From positions 20,999,501 through 21,063,500 of the forward strand of contig NC_068556.1 of assembly GCF_022201045.2 (NCBI RefSeq): a DNA stretch of 64,000 nucleotides, given 5' to 3'. The translations under genes were made by a program, and so were the position numbers. Position 1 is the first letter of the stretch; every line of letters begins with the position of its first letter. The notes below the pieces were generated by a model. It saw nothing but the letters and a program-made list of their open reading frames with translations. It made no database searches and was not told the DNA's origin. Below are positions 46,325-58,780 of the stretch, piece by piece. This DNA is from Citrus sinensis. Its lineage: Eukaryota; Streptophyta; Magnoliopsida; Sapindales; Rutaceae.

Positions 46325-49300
46325 ATGAGAGATGGCAACTCTAAGAAAAGCAAGGTTTTTTTTTTCTATTTTTATATTTTAGAATGATCTCTCTCATTTT
46401 TTTTCTTCATTGAAATTGCTATGGAGTGTGCAGTTTATTGTCAGCTGAACTCTTTTTTTTTTTTTTTCTCCTTTGGTGAAGCTCTCATGGTCCAAGAAAA
46501 TGGTCAGAAAGTGGTTCAATATCAAGAGCAAGACTGAGGAATTTCAAGCAGATGATCCTGTTTACGGAGGTCGATTTTTTCTTTTTTTATTTCTCTTCTC
46601 CTTGGTTTTTCAGATGATTGTGTGATTGGAAAACCTGGTCGGTTGCTGGGAAATGTACATGCTCTTGAACTTCATACATTTCAAATTCTTTAATTTTTCA
46701 GAAGGAATCCATTGAAGATTCAACATTTTTGTTCTTTCCTTTTACCTCAATTTCTTAGCAACCAAACAAAGCAAAGTGTATATTCCTTCATTCTGAACTA
46801 TCAAGTGCAGAACATACTCTGTCTCTGTCTTTTGCTTTTTCTTTCCTTCTTTTATTTTCTCAGATTGTTACTGTGCAGAACCAATTCAGTACACCATTTT
46901 TTTTATGTTGAATTTTCTCACATAACCTGTTAATTACTTTGTGTTTTATGATTAATGATTGGTTCATTAACAAATATTTCTTCCTTCAGGAGGTGATCAA
47001 GTTGAATATAGGACCAGCTTCTCAGAGAGGGAGCCTTGCACGATCAAAAAGAGTAAAACAGGTACAGTATTGTTAGCCACCTCCATTTTCGTGAGCCACA
47101 TCCTTACAAACCCACCAAAATTCGGCAATTTCCTTTATAAAATGTCTTAGGAACTTCACCTACCGTGGACTTTTTTATGTCACTATTTCTGAACTTTTCC
47201 GTCGTTTGATGCTCAGAGAAATTTAGCAAAAGTGGGGAGCCAGTTCGGCGAGGGAGAATGTATCTTGACCACCCTCGAATAATAGATGTGCAGAACCATA
47301 GGTAGTCCATCAAATTCTGTTTTGCTCACAAATATTGCTTTCATGATCGTATATATATGTGGGTCTGGCGTTTATTGCTTTTATTTTTTCAATTTTGGGG
47401 CAGTGTTTTTGTTGCCACATGGAATGTGGCTGGAAGATCCCCACCAAGTAATTTGAGCCTTGATGATTGGCTTCATGCCTCACCGCCTGCAGACATTTAT
47501 GTCCTTGGGTATGATCTGGTCTTATTCATGTTCACATTTCCCTACCAAACTCTTCAAATTAACCATTACTAATAATAGCATTTCTTTTCCATGTCTTTCA
47601 GATTTCAAGAGATAGTTCCCCTAAATGCTGGTAATGTTCTCGGGGCAGAAGACAATGGCCCTGCCAAAAAATGGCTGGCTCTCATTCGAAAGACTCTTAA
47701 CAGTCTTCCCGGGACAAGTGGAAGCAGTGGTTGTTATACACAGTCTCCCATTCCTGAGCCTATTGTAGAAATGGATGCAGATTTTGAGGGATCAGCTAGA
47801 CGGATGAACTCGTCCTTCTTCCATCGTCGATCATTTCAGACAACTCATAGCTGGAAAATGGACAATGACCCTTCCATTCCGCAACCGAGACTTGATCGGA
47901 GATTTAGTGTTTGTGATAGGGTGATATTTGGTCACAGACCAAGTGACTATGATCCCAGTTTTAGATGGGGTCACAGGCCTAGTGATTACTCGAGACCTAG
48001 TGATTACTCGAGGCCTAGTGATTACTCGAGATGGGGTTCATCTGATGATGATAATGGGCCTGGTGATTCACCAAGTACTGTATTATACTCGCCAATGTCT
48101 TACAGTGGATCTGGATCCATGGAACATGGTTATAGGATGCCTGGGAATTCAAGGTATTGCTTAGTTGCCAGTAAGCAAATGGTTGGCATATTTCTCACGG
48201 TTTGGGTGAGGAGTGAATTGAGAGATCATGTTAAAAACATGAAAGTATCTTGTGTTGGCAGGGGTTTAATGGGTTACCTTGGAAATAAGGTATGCTCGTG
48301 AGGGGGGTCATGGTTCCTTTGATCTTATTTTTTCCCCATTTATTTTGATGTGATTTCCTTCAATTATTAGGACCTCTCATTAAGTAATTACCTATTGCTT
48401 TTGCAGGGGTCGATTGCAGTTAGCATGTTATTGCACCAAACAAGCTTTTGCTTTATCTGCAGTCACTTAACCTCAGGACAGAAGGAGGGGGATCAGCTTA
48501 GAAGGAATGCTGATGTAATGGAGATCTTAAGAAAGACAAGGTTTCCTCGAGTTAATAGTGCGGGTGATGAAAAATCACCAGAAACAATCCTTCAGCATGA
48601 GTAGGTTCCCTTTTCATTATCCATCTATAAGCTTTTGGTCATATACTTGCAATGAGTGAAAAAAAAAAAAGAATTACAACAAAAAGGAGAGAAGGGGAGT
48701 CTGGAAGAGCATGGAAATGAAATTGCTTCTTTTTTCTTGGACATCAATTTTTTGATGATAATGGACTTGGAATTATATTGCCATCTTGTGAATAACTCTG
48801 TTTATGTCCTTGCATAAGATCCCTATTTTATACATTTCTAACAAATCTTATGCATAACATGTGTGCACAAAAGGAGAAAAAGTTTTCCTTTCTCATTTCC
48901 AATTCAATTCATTACTTATTTACCTTCAGTATTTTCTAAATGTGTTTTGTTTCAATTATAATTGTTGTATGTTATGTTCCAGTCGAGTGATTTGGCTTGG
49001 GGATCTGAATTATCGCATTGCCCTCAATTACCGATCTGCCAAGGCACTTGTTGAGATGCAAAACTGGAGGGTATTATTAGAAAATGATCAGGTTTGTTAA
49101 CAATCCTTTCCCTGAACTCTGCCCTCCTCCTCTTCTGTTTAAGAGCCCTCCATCACTTAGGATAAATTTGTAAGGTACTTTCTATCTAACTTGTTGATGG
49201 TTCTCTTGCAGTTACGGAAAGAGCAGAGACAAGGCCGTGTTTTTGTGGGATGGAATGAAGGAAAAATTTATTTTCCACCAACTTACAAGTATTCAACTAA

Positions 49301-49761
49301 TTCAGACAGATATGCAGGAGACGATATGCACCCAAAGGAGAAGCGTAGGACACCTGCTTGGTAAGAACATGTCTCCTACCTGATGGCATGAGAGCATACT
49401 GAAGGGCAATACTAACAAAATATAACTATGACTTCATGAAATGTAGAGATAAAAAATTCTTCGGATAAGTTACGGGCAGCTATATTTATGAATGTTAACT
49501 ATCTAAAGTACTAATATAACTACTTTTGTTTGTTTAAGGTGCGATCGAATTTTGTGGTATGGAGAAGGGCTTCACCAACTATCTTATGTACGTGGCGAGT
49601 CTAGGTTCTCTGATCATAGACCAGTTTATGGTATATTCTGGGCTGAGGTTGAGTCAAGTCATAACAGATTAAAGAAGAGTATTAGCTATTCTAGTTCCAG
49701 GATTGAGGTGGAGGAGCTTTTGCCATACTCACATGGCTACACCGAACTAAACTTTTTTTGA
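46325..49761 (+). CDS. type I inositol polyphosphate 5-phosphatase
   Basis: Ten coding exons (46325-46354, 46482-46569, 46990-47061, 47217-47301, 47404-47508, 47602-48289, 48407-48600, 48983-49091, 49212-49360, 49539-49761) give 580 residues. The Mg-dependent phosphatase fold is complete: TWNVAG (97-102), WLGDLNYR (425-432) and SDHRPVYG (531 on). The N-terminal [16 protein letters not shown] block and absence of a transmembrane or WD40 part fit plant type I enzymes (the CVP2/CVL1/IP5P group and At3g63240). They remove the 5-phosphate from inositol phosphates and phosphoinositides. The long exon 6 holds a low-complexity insert with RPSDYS repeats before the conserved [16 protein letters not shown]. 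Which paralog this is cannot be settled; synteny favours At3g63240. Confidence 0.94.
47975..48028 (+). repeat. three 18-bp coding repeats (RPSDYS) in the 5-phosphatase
   Basis: AGGCCTAGTGATTACTCG occurs three times in tandem, the middle copy with one change, and keeps the frame. A more distant copy (HRPSDYDPS) lies just upstream. It lies in the variable loop between the two halves of the catalytic domain. Confidence 0.95.
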
Positions 49762-52700
49762 AGGAGGGGAAGGGGATAGTTATGATCCATATGCAAGTAT
49801 GCTCTGTCTCGGTCTCTCTCTCTCTCTCTGACACACACACACACAAAAAAAATATATATATATATGCAATAGAAGTTCGCATTTTGTAAGAATGGTAGAC
49901 ACTTAGGCTTGTGATGCTTTGCTTGGGCTATAGTTTTCTTGTCACTTTATGTAAGCTTTCCTATGAAGTAATTAAAATGTCTATTCTTACTTGCAGTTAC
50001 GTGTGCTTTTCAGCAACCAAGTGATTTCAATGGGTTGTAACCAGGTTGTAAATATCAGTGGAAAATTTTTTATGTCTTTCTGCATATCAAGTATGGCTTG
50101 CATCCTCAATCAATCAGGTGAAACCCCCTATCAAGCTTTTCAAATATTTTATTTAATTTCTATGGTTTTACAGTATGTGTGGCTGCAAGTACATAGAAGG
50201 GCACTTAATCATAGTGGTCCTCAAGATGAATCGGCACTTACACGTTATATAAATCTTGAACTGAATCGTGCCTCTTCCAGTTATCTAGCATATGGATTAT
50301 GTGAGTCTAAAAGAAAACACATCCCGAGGCAGGATAAATTCTTGACATATCATCAAAGTGTTTCGCATTTACATTATTTTGTAAATTTTCTTGAGGAGAT
50401 TTTATGCTTCTTCCTGTACTCATGTGGAATTTGGTCCCCATCTGCAGGCCGGAATCACTTCAAAGACCTTCATCCTTGTGGGGTGATGGAGGCATTCCAT
50501 TGCTCACTAACCAAAAAAGGTTGGTCAGCCTCCTCTCTTTACTTTTCTTTGTTTCACCATGTTTTGGTTTCTTTCCCTAACCTTATCTTTACTTTCCTTT
50601 TGATCAGATGTAAATTTTGTATTTGACTGGATGACTAACGCCAAAGATAGCCAACTCAAATGTACCTTTTGATCATCATACATTGTTAGCAAATTAACAA
50701 ACATGCACCTTCTTGGCATTCAAAAGTTTTCTGCACCAGCGTTTGCATTCTGGCACGATAAAGGGTACTTTAATTTTGAACTTAGTGGTTATCTCTTTAC
50801 TTAAAAGTTAATGATAACTTCCCTACCTTATAATGATCAAGCTTTTGTGTTTTGCAGGATGAACTCACACTTTAGAAGCCAAGTGGGTAGATGAGGATTA
50901 TTTTGTTCATGATTCTTTTGTTAGTTTAGGACATTTTTTTATGACTGAAAGAAGGTGAAAGATGGTCAATTTAATCATTTGTGTACTTACATTTTCTTTT
51001 AAATGCAAAGAAGTAAAGATTCCATGGATACTCAATTACCAAAGTGATGGAAAAAAAAAAAACATCATTAAAAATCGATTTTAGTTTATATGATTGAAAT
51101 CAGAAGGCGTGTTCCTCTCCCTCTCTCTCAGTTGCTGCTAATAATTTTACTGAAAAAGGTTGGTTTCTTGATAATCTCACAGGTTTATTGCCATACACTT
51201 TCACTTTTAGCGTGGTGTGAAACAGTGCATAACAAACTAGAAAAGCACAAGACAGAGTTTACAGATTTTGCAGTCATAGTAGAAGCAATGATTAATATAG
51301 AGCGGCTGCTCTTTTGAAGAGCATTCTTATTCTATTCTGTATCCACGCTTGCCTTTTACTGTTAGCAGTTAAAACTAGATTATTATTAATTGTTTTTTCT
51401 TTCTTTATGGGCAACAAAGGAAAACAGTGAAAGCAATTGTGGCAGAAAATAAATAAAGAAAACAAAAACATGCGTGCAAATGCGACTGATTTATACCTTT
51501 CAAGAGCTATAATTGTCATGGCCTAGGGGTACGATTTGCACGTTTATTGATGAATGAGCTTTCCCTCCTCCCCGCATGCATTAATAAACTTTCACGGGAA
51601 GAATGCAATGAACGAAGGAAGCATGATTTTCTTGGTTCTGAAACTTCCTTTTAATATTATTCTTTTCCAAACATGCATGATGAGAAGAACAAAACATAAC
51701 ATTGCAGATTGGCATCGGCTTTATCCTAAATCTATGATGATGACAAAGCTGCTCTTTCTCTCTCAAACGCAAAGACAAATACACTAAAAAAGAAGCAAAG
51801 AAAATAAAATACCCAGATAAATTAAACCAGCATTTTGAAAGCCATTTGCCTGTTGCATTACATGCTTTTAAATTTGAAGGTTGTGGGGGCCAACTGGGGC
51901 TAACATTGTCTTCTGCTCTTCAGCCAAAGCATGCTGCGTAAATCAAAGGCTTTTTCTCTAAAGTAAAGCTGGACTAGCTGTGCAAACTTGCAATGAAAAC
52001 ATAAAGCCAACCGCTGCGGGTTGTTGCTGTTTGATGTAACTCCATCTATTAACTACTAGCCACAATCTGCAATCCTGCAGGCTGCAGTAGCGGAGAAGAA
52101 AGTTGAAAAATAAAAAAGATAAAAACTTCAAAATAAAAGCATAAATTGCACGATGGGAACCTTTCCTGAAATTTTCATCTTATGCAGCCAAATATTATTG
52201 CAGCCGGTGCCATCAAGCTTCAACTTAGATGTTACTAATATATACTTTGTCCCTTTGTCTCCAATAAATAATACAATAAACACTTGGATTCTAGTAAGCT
52301 CAGATAGGTCCCCAAGTATTATGGAACCTATTGAATTCAGCTGCCCAGAAAAATTGACAAAATCAAGTTGTCTTGATCCAGTTTTGATTAAGTTCAAGAG
52401 ACAAATGAGTGGCGTGTTCAATTGGTCCCCGCTTGCAGGCGGGAGTGGCTTCCAAAAAAGAAAACACAGATGAGTGATTGAGATTTGAGAGCTCCAGCTT
52501 TGCATCAATTGAAAAAGGATGGTCCCTGTGTGCTTTTCTTGATACTGCTGAAATTATTTATAGACAATGTCATTTTCTTTGACCTTGATCTGTTATATCA
52601 TGACTAATTTGTCCTCTAATTTTCACACTGCGCCATTTACACTATATGTGCTCGATAAATAGCAGCTCTGTTAAAACTGTCAATTAAAGAAAGATAAAAG

Positions 52701-53958
52701 CTGGCAAGAACAATCATTCTGAAAATATAGATATTTTGTTGGTGGGTAACCAGCCTAGGTAAATAAGCAGAAAGTAAAGCAGAGACCTGCCATTCCTTCA
52801 CAGTCAAAGCTGCTGATAAAAGTATTATCTTGACCATTCTTTTTCCAGTAAGGACCAAAGGTGAACAACAAAAATTGAAACGCACAGGATAGCTTACTTG
52901 TCTAACGGTTGCATTGGAAAGTTTTGAGTTGTAAACTATTTCTCTTTTTAATCTTTGCATTCATATCTGCCGTTTGTTTAACTGACTAGTTTTTGGATTC
53001 ACGAAGAACATAGTGAAAGTAAATTTATAATAAAGTGAAGTAAACCAGAAAAACAAAATCGACGACAAAAAAATACAAAATCACAAATCTGGGTATCTCA
53101 TTTTCTTCGTATCCTGCAGAGCTTTATCTTTTTTGAATTTTTTTTTTCTTTTCTGGTCCTGCCCATCAATATTAGAGCTGTCTGCATGATCAGAGGCCTT
53201 TAGTGGGGAGTGAAAATAACATTGCATAGATAATTGGTAAAAGAAGGCCAAAGCATGTGCTTTTGGTCTCTGGAATGCAGACAATGGCAATAGTGTGGTC
53301 TTATTCTTTGCTTCACAAGTCTTAACTACTTATTCTGTTGTAAAAGCCACTGCTATAGCACAAGTAAAACACACTGCCTGAGTCCTGTTGACAAATTTTC
53401 TAATAATTTCTTCACAAATAAAAGCAATATACATCCACAATAGAACTAATGCAAGGTCATGCTACAATGTATTTATGTTGATGGATGATCATGAAATTAT
53501 TCATTTGGTGGTCATCCTTATTTTATAAGACTGAATTTAGGATCATCTACCATTTCAAACATTATGGGATTCAAAACCTTGAATTTAAATCCTGTCAAAT
53601 TCATGTATTGCAAACAAAACACAAGAATTGAAACCTTTCCATTTCAAATTTACTTTCATTGAATCATATTCACAATTGATCAACATAACTGAGGCTGTTA
53701 ACAGACGTGCATGCCACATTTGTTGGCTTTACACGTCATAGGCTAAAAAATAAAACTCAACAGTTGTAACAACGAAACAATGAGTAAAATTTGTTCCAAG
53801 ATAAGATAGATCGCATATGTAACTCAACAGAACACAAGGACGTGTCAGCTGCAGAAAAAAAAATCAATGTGACATAGCCCGCACTGCAGAAGAGCAAAGC
53901 TGAATGCAGAAAAACTAACAGCTCTGCATCTCAGCGGTTAGCAAATGAAGTCAGTCAA
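49762..53958. other. 5-phosphatase 3' region and long spacer
   Basis: Directly after the stop are (TC)n, (CA)n and (TA)n runs (about 49810-49864). Exon-like pieces with acceptor and donor signals (for example TCTGCAG|GCCGG at about 50447 to AAAAAAG|GTTGG at 50519) may be 3' UTR exons. Open frames at 49991-50626 and 52153-52473 have no domain I recognise. No further gene can be supported. Confidence 0.45.
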
Positions 53959-55040
53959 CTACTTAAATCTTTTAGTGCCAAACCCCTGCCTGTCTTTTGT
54001 CGAGATCATTCCACCCATTTCCATTTTTGATGGTTCTCTAGAAACTTCTTTGTCAAACCCATCCAGAGCAATCTGATCATCTCGGCATTCAGCAGAACAA
54101 AATGCACGTAGGTAACTGCAGAAGCATAGTTTCATACAGATAGTATAAGGTGCACAACTGTAGATAATCAAAGTCCAAATTGCAACAATAGAAACAAGTA
54201 GAAAGCAAAATCAGAAAAGGAATGGTTCTTATGGCACAACTATTCTATTTCACCCTCTACCTTTTGACTTCTGATTTATATTTTTTCTGCTTTAAGTTTG
54301 AAAATATAAGAGTAGAAAATATATAGTTTGGCTGCATTGCATTTTCAAGGGGACTTATTGCAGCTTAATTATCAAAAGCGCCAAGGAGAACATTCAGCAT
54401 AAGGTCTAATTTTAAAAAAATTATCGCTAGCAACTCAAAATACTCTACCAAACATGTTCTCACATCTGGAAAAAGAAAAGTTCAATATCTAATTTTTGCT
54501 AAATTAAGGAAATTAGGGAAGAACAGATCAAAACTCCATGGTTAATTACCGAGACATTGTAAGGCACAATACTATGAACTACTTCTTACATGATCTCATC
54601 AATTATGACAATTAGGATACACCATAATAAAATGCCCAATTGAAGCAATGATCCAAAGAGTTCAAATTTCATTATAATCTAATCGATTTCTTTAAAGAAT
54701 TTCACAATTAGGATAACACAAACACTTACCCATACATATAAACATCAGCAGTGACCTTCAACTTTTTCTTGCACAACGAGCAAGCCTTGAGAAACCCGCA
54801 AAACCCATCATCAACCTTCTTCTTATCCGACTGCGAATCATCCGTCCCAGGTGACCCCAACGTCCACTCGACCCGGGGCGGAGGCTTCTCCTCGCGTGAC
54901 TTCGCGATAGTGACCGAAGGAGCCGGACGTTTCTTGATCTCCAGAAAACTCACTGGAGACTCAATTGGGCGAAGGTGGTTGACCACACTCAACTCCCCCT
55001 GGCTCGAGGACCTAAAAGCCCGACGACGTGCTGCCGACAT
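53959..55040 (-). CDS. FLZ-type zinc finger protein (DUF581)
   Basis: Two exons on the minus strand (55040-54730 and 54115-53959) give 155 residues. The FLZ domain spans the junction: GFCGFLKACSLCKKKLKVTA, DVYMYGYLRAFCSAECRDDQ, then IALDGF. The paired CxxC and CxxxC cysteines of the single zinc finger are kept. FLZ proteins are small plant-specific partners of the SnRK1 kinase and link energy, sugar and ABA signals. The N terminus (RRRAFRSSSQGELSVVNHLR) and a proline/basic linker are typical. Arabidopsis FLZ genes At3g22550 and At3g63210 (MARD1) lie in the two matching segments. In most members the loop reads MYRGD; here it is MYGYL, a small departure. The start is the first ATG after a telo-box leader. 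Confidence 0.92.
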
Positions 55041-55050
55041 CGCTGGTCAC

Positions 55051-55067
55051 TTTAGGGTTTAGGGTTT
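55051..55067 (-). promoter_or_regulatory. telo-box in the FLZ gene leader
   Basis: On the minus strand AAAACCCTAAACCCTAAA ends 10 bases before the FLZ start codon. Telo-boxes (AAACCCTAA) are common near the 5' ends of plant growth and translation genes and can bind telomere-repeat-binding factors. Confidence 0.75.
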
Positions 55068-56167
55068 TGGCCGAAGTTTCTTGGAAAGCAAGGAAAAGGG
55101 ATGAATGTTGGATTCTGAAGAAGTTGAAAATTGCGAAAAAAAAAACAGGAGGATGATTAATCAATGGGTGTTTGGTTTGGTGATTCTTGAAGATGTTATT
55201 GTTAAAAGAGAAAGGTACTGGGCTCTAGGGTTTCAATTTCTAAGTAGGAAGTATGTTTTTTTTTTTTAGAAGATAAGTAGGAAGTATGTTGATGCGGGAG
55301 TTAGGGTTTTGTTTGGAGTGCTGAGAAGTTAGTTAGTTAAGATACGGATCTGGGTTCGCGCCTTTTACGGTTTTGACTTATGTGTTTCGTTGAGGCGGTT
55401 GGGATTCCGTGGAACCCACTCTGGAAGATATTTTGGACGAGCGTTGAAACAGTTTATTCAAATTATTGTTGTTATAAATAATGGAACCAATTCGACTATA
55501 AAATTTTATTATAAAAAAATAATAAAAAATTGGGTGAATCTAAAAATGTGTAATTTTATTTTTAAAAAAAAGTTCAGATCTACTTGTGTATAAATTTCCT
55601 TCAAATGAATATGATTATATTTTGAATTCAAGTTCAACATTACAAATATGCTATATCAAAAATGTAGATTTTGATATAATAATTATCAATAGACTTATAA
55701 TCTAATATGTAAAATAATAAAAAAAGTGCAAATAAAAAAAGAGTTTGGTCCAAGTTCAAGGAGAAAAAGGGAAAAAAAAAAGGAAAATTAATGGAACCAT
55801 GAGTGAAATTATGCTTTGGAGTAAGCAGACTAAACGAGCTTGCCAAGCGCCGAATGAACAACGATAGCAAGTGAGGCATCAAAGATTAGACCGAAAAAGC
55901 ATATTGGCCCAAATATCACAATCAGAATCAGATAGCCAAATGAACAAACCCAGGAGGCAGAGCCCATACAAATCTGTGACGAGTTGGGCCATTGGCACCC
56001 CTACAAAACCCTCTTATTAGAACGCCCTTGGCAGCTAGCGTGCCACAATAAAACCAAATCTTGTTCTTGTGTGTACTTTAACTACAAATGTTATGTAATT
56101 CAATAACGTCCAGAGAAATTAAAATGTATCAGGCTAACTCTGCTTCGTCTATTATCTCTGGTATGAC
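55068..56167. other. spacer between the divergent FLZ and vicilin-like genes
   Basis: Upstream regions of both genes. The middle (55490-55800) is very AT-rich. No other gene was recognised. Confidence 0.5.
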
Positions 56168-56308
56168 CACGTGAAGTGATCATCGGAACGCGGCGCACCA
56201 TTACCTCTTTACAAAGTGACAAAGAAAGGTCTCTGTCGTTTTATCAAACACATGTCACCTTGCATGCAATCACAAGCCAAATGTAATATGCATGCAAACT
56301 CTATAAAT
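56168..56308 (+). promoter_or_regulatory. seed-type promoter of the vicilin-like gene
   Basis: A G-box CACGTG (56168-56173), two RY motifs (GCATGC at 56262-56267 and TGCATGCA at 56289-56296) and a TATA box (TATAAAT, 56302-56308) lie in order before the ATG at 56365. RY plus G-box is the usual set read by the ABI3/FUS3/LEC2 and bZIP regulators of seed storage genes. Confidence 0.8.
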
Positions 56309-58261
56309 CGACTGAACTCCCTTCACTGAATGATCAGCACCCCAAAAAGAAGCAACCAGCTGCTATGGTGATTATCAAATCTTAAGTTTCCTTTTCCTTT
56401 GTTATTCTCTTTCCTGTTCACTCTCTTGATCTCTTCCAGCTATGAGATCCCTGCAGGGCAGAAAACGGCGGTCGACCGATGTATAGATCGATGCCGTGAA
56501 ACGGAGGAGGAGTTGTCAGGCTTGTTTTCTTGTTCAGCTCGTTGTGAGAGGAGGTACAGTGAATGGGAACCGGAGAGCTCTCCACGGGAGCTCGAGCAGT
56601 GCCAGCAACGCTGTCTAGCTGATGAGAGAGCTGACCGGGAGCAGCAGCAGCAGTGTCGGGATTAGGGAGCGTGAGGAAGAGCGCCACAGAGAGCAACGGG
56701 AGCGAGATTGGGAGAGAGAAAGAGAACAATTTGAAGACATCAATATCGTGCCACAAGACCCGGAGGAAGAGTACAAGCAGTGTAAGCAACTATGCGAGAA
56801 GCAAGAGGCAGTGCAGAGAAGATGTGAGAGACATTACAAAGAACAACAAGGCGGAGGAAGAAGAGATTATGTTGTTGATGATGATGAAGAAGAAGATGAA
56901 GGCAATAATCATCACCGGGACCCGAAGTGGCAACACGAGCAATGTTTAAAGCAATGCGAGAGGCGGGAGAGTGGGGAACAGCAGCAGCAGCAGTGCAAGA
57001 GTTGGTGCGAGAAACACAGACAGAAAGGGCAAAGAAGAAGAGAAAAAGAGGGAAAGTTTAACCCCTCAAGCAACTGGCAGGGATCAGAAGAAGAGGAGGA
57101 GAACAATCCTTACTACTTTCACTCACAAAGATTCCGGTATCGGGTGAGGTCCGATTCAGGTCATATGAGGGTTTTACAGAGGTTCAGTCAGAAATCTCAT
57201 CTTCTTCGCGGCATCGACAATTACAGATTGGCCATTCTCGAGGCAAATCCCAGCACCTTAGTTGTGCCACATCATTCTGATGCTGAAACTATTTTGGTTT
57301 TACTCAAGGGTGAGAATGATGAAATTAATTAACAACAGTTTATATGTTTTTTTGGCTGTTTAATTAAACAATTTAAACATGGTTGTTTAATTTTGTTTAC
57401 AGGAAAGGGAGTGATTACACTTGTGTCACATGAAAGAAGGGAGTCTTTCAACATGGAGCATGGGGACGTAATCAGTGTTCCAGCAGGGACTACTTACTAC
57501 CTCAGTAACCAAGATAATGTCGACAGGCTACATGTGGCCAAGCTCCTTCAGCCTGTTAATACTCCAGGCCAATTCAGGGTACTAATTTTCCTCTTAATTA
57601 TCAGAATTTTTTTTAACTTGTCCGCCAGTCTCCAACATAAATGCACAAATCGCAGAACATTGCTGATGTGTTGTACAGTTGACGTCTAATTATTTTCTCG
57701 TGATTAGTGTGTTGCATATGAATTTTTTATCTTGTTTGGCTGCGGGAATACTACGCTGCTGGAGGTGGATTTCCAGAGTCATATTACAAAGTCTTCAGCT
57801 ATGACATCCTTGAGCGTGCACTAAATGTAGTGTTTTTATTTTCTTATTATTATTATTTCATTTTTGTTTGTTCTCTTTATGTATATCTTTCTAATTAGAC
57901 TTATGGTCTTGGTTTTCACAAGACACCACGTGAACAACTACACAGTCTGTTTGAGGTTCAGCAGAGGCAGCAGGGTACAATCAAAAGAGCCTCACAGGAG
58001 CAGCTCAAAGCATTAAGCCATCATGCTTCTTCACGAAGGCGCCACGGCAGGGGATCTACTGCTCCGTTCAATCTGCTTAGTAGAAAACCAATATATAACA
58101 ACAATTTTGGACGGTTTTTCGAAGCAACTCCAAAGGATTACCAACAATTACAAGAAATAGATGCCGGTGTCACTTATGTCGAAATCAACCAAGTAATTAC
58201 AACAGCTCTACTCATCATTTTACTGCAAGTGTATATTATATATATAGAGCAGTATCAGTTC

Positions 58262-58505
58262 CGGTGCTATTATCATCAATAGGCAGTTTGTCTTTCCGAA
58301 TACCATAATCATTGTTCATCCATCCTAAGTGAAGAAGAATTCTCTCCTTCCATACTTTATAGTTATCACCTTTCAACTTTGGAGTATCACCTTTCTGGAA
58401 TCAAATGTGACATTCCCGAATTAAAAGATGATAACTATAAAGTATGGAAGGAGAAAATTCTTCTTCACTTAAGATAGATGGACATTAAATGTGCTATTCT
58501 AAAAG
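58262..58505. mobile_element. inverted pair of Ty1/copia gag fragments in vicilin intron 4
   Basis: The minus strand of about 58262-58385 reads KLKGDNYKVWKERILLHLGW followed by a gag-like tail. The plus strand of about 58405-58505 reads ELKDDNYKVWKEKILLHLR, a stop, then MDIKCAI. Both are the start of a copia-type gag. The two copies face each other and form an inverted repeat with arms of about 45 bases (58321-58368 and 58429-58478). No LTRs or pol were seen nearby. Confidence 0.75.
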
Positions 58506-58672
58506 AAGAATCACTTATATATATATATATAATGCGGACACACTTTTAAACTATACGGTTTTAAAGTGTTAAAAATTAATTCTTTTAAACCCTATGGTTT
58601 TAAAGTGTGTCTGCATGAAAAAAAAAAAATGCGGGCGCCCGCACTAGAGAAGCACTACATATATATGTAGGT

Positions 58673-58773
58673 GTACATAGGTATACGTAGGTATGTATGT
58701 ATGTATATATGTGTATGTGTGTGTAGATATGTAGGTATATATATACATACATATACATATACATATACATATA
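58673..58773. repeat. TATG/TACA simple repeats
   Basis: A run of GTATG, TATATG and CATATA units in vicilin intron 4. It is typical microsatellite sequence and borders the next MITE. Confidence 0.85.
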
Positions 58774-58780
58774 TATAGGA

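Noticed and set aside
56418-56789. 123-residue minus-strand frame over the vicilin N terminus
   Set aside because: It is antisense to the low-complexity Glu/Arg-rich coding text, which often leaves long false frames.
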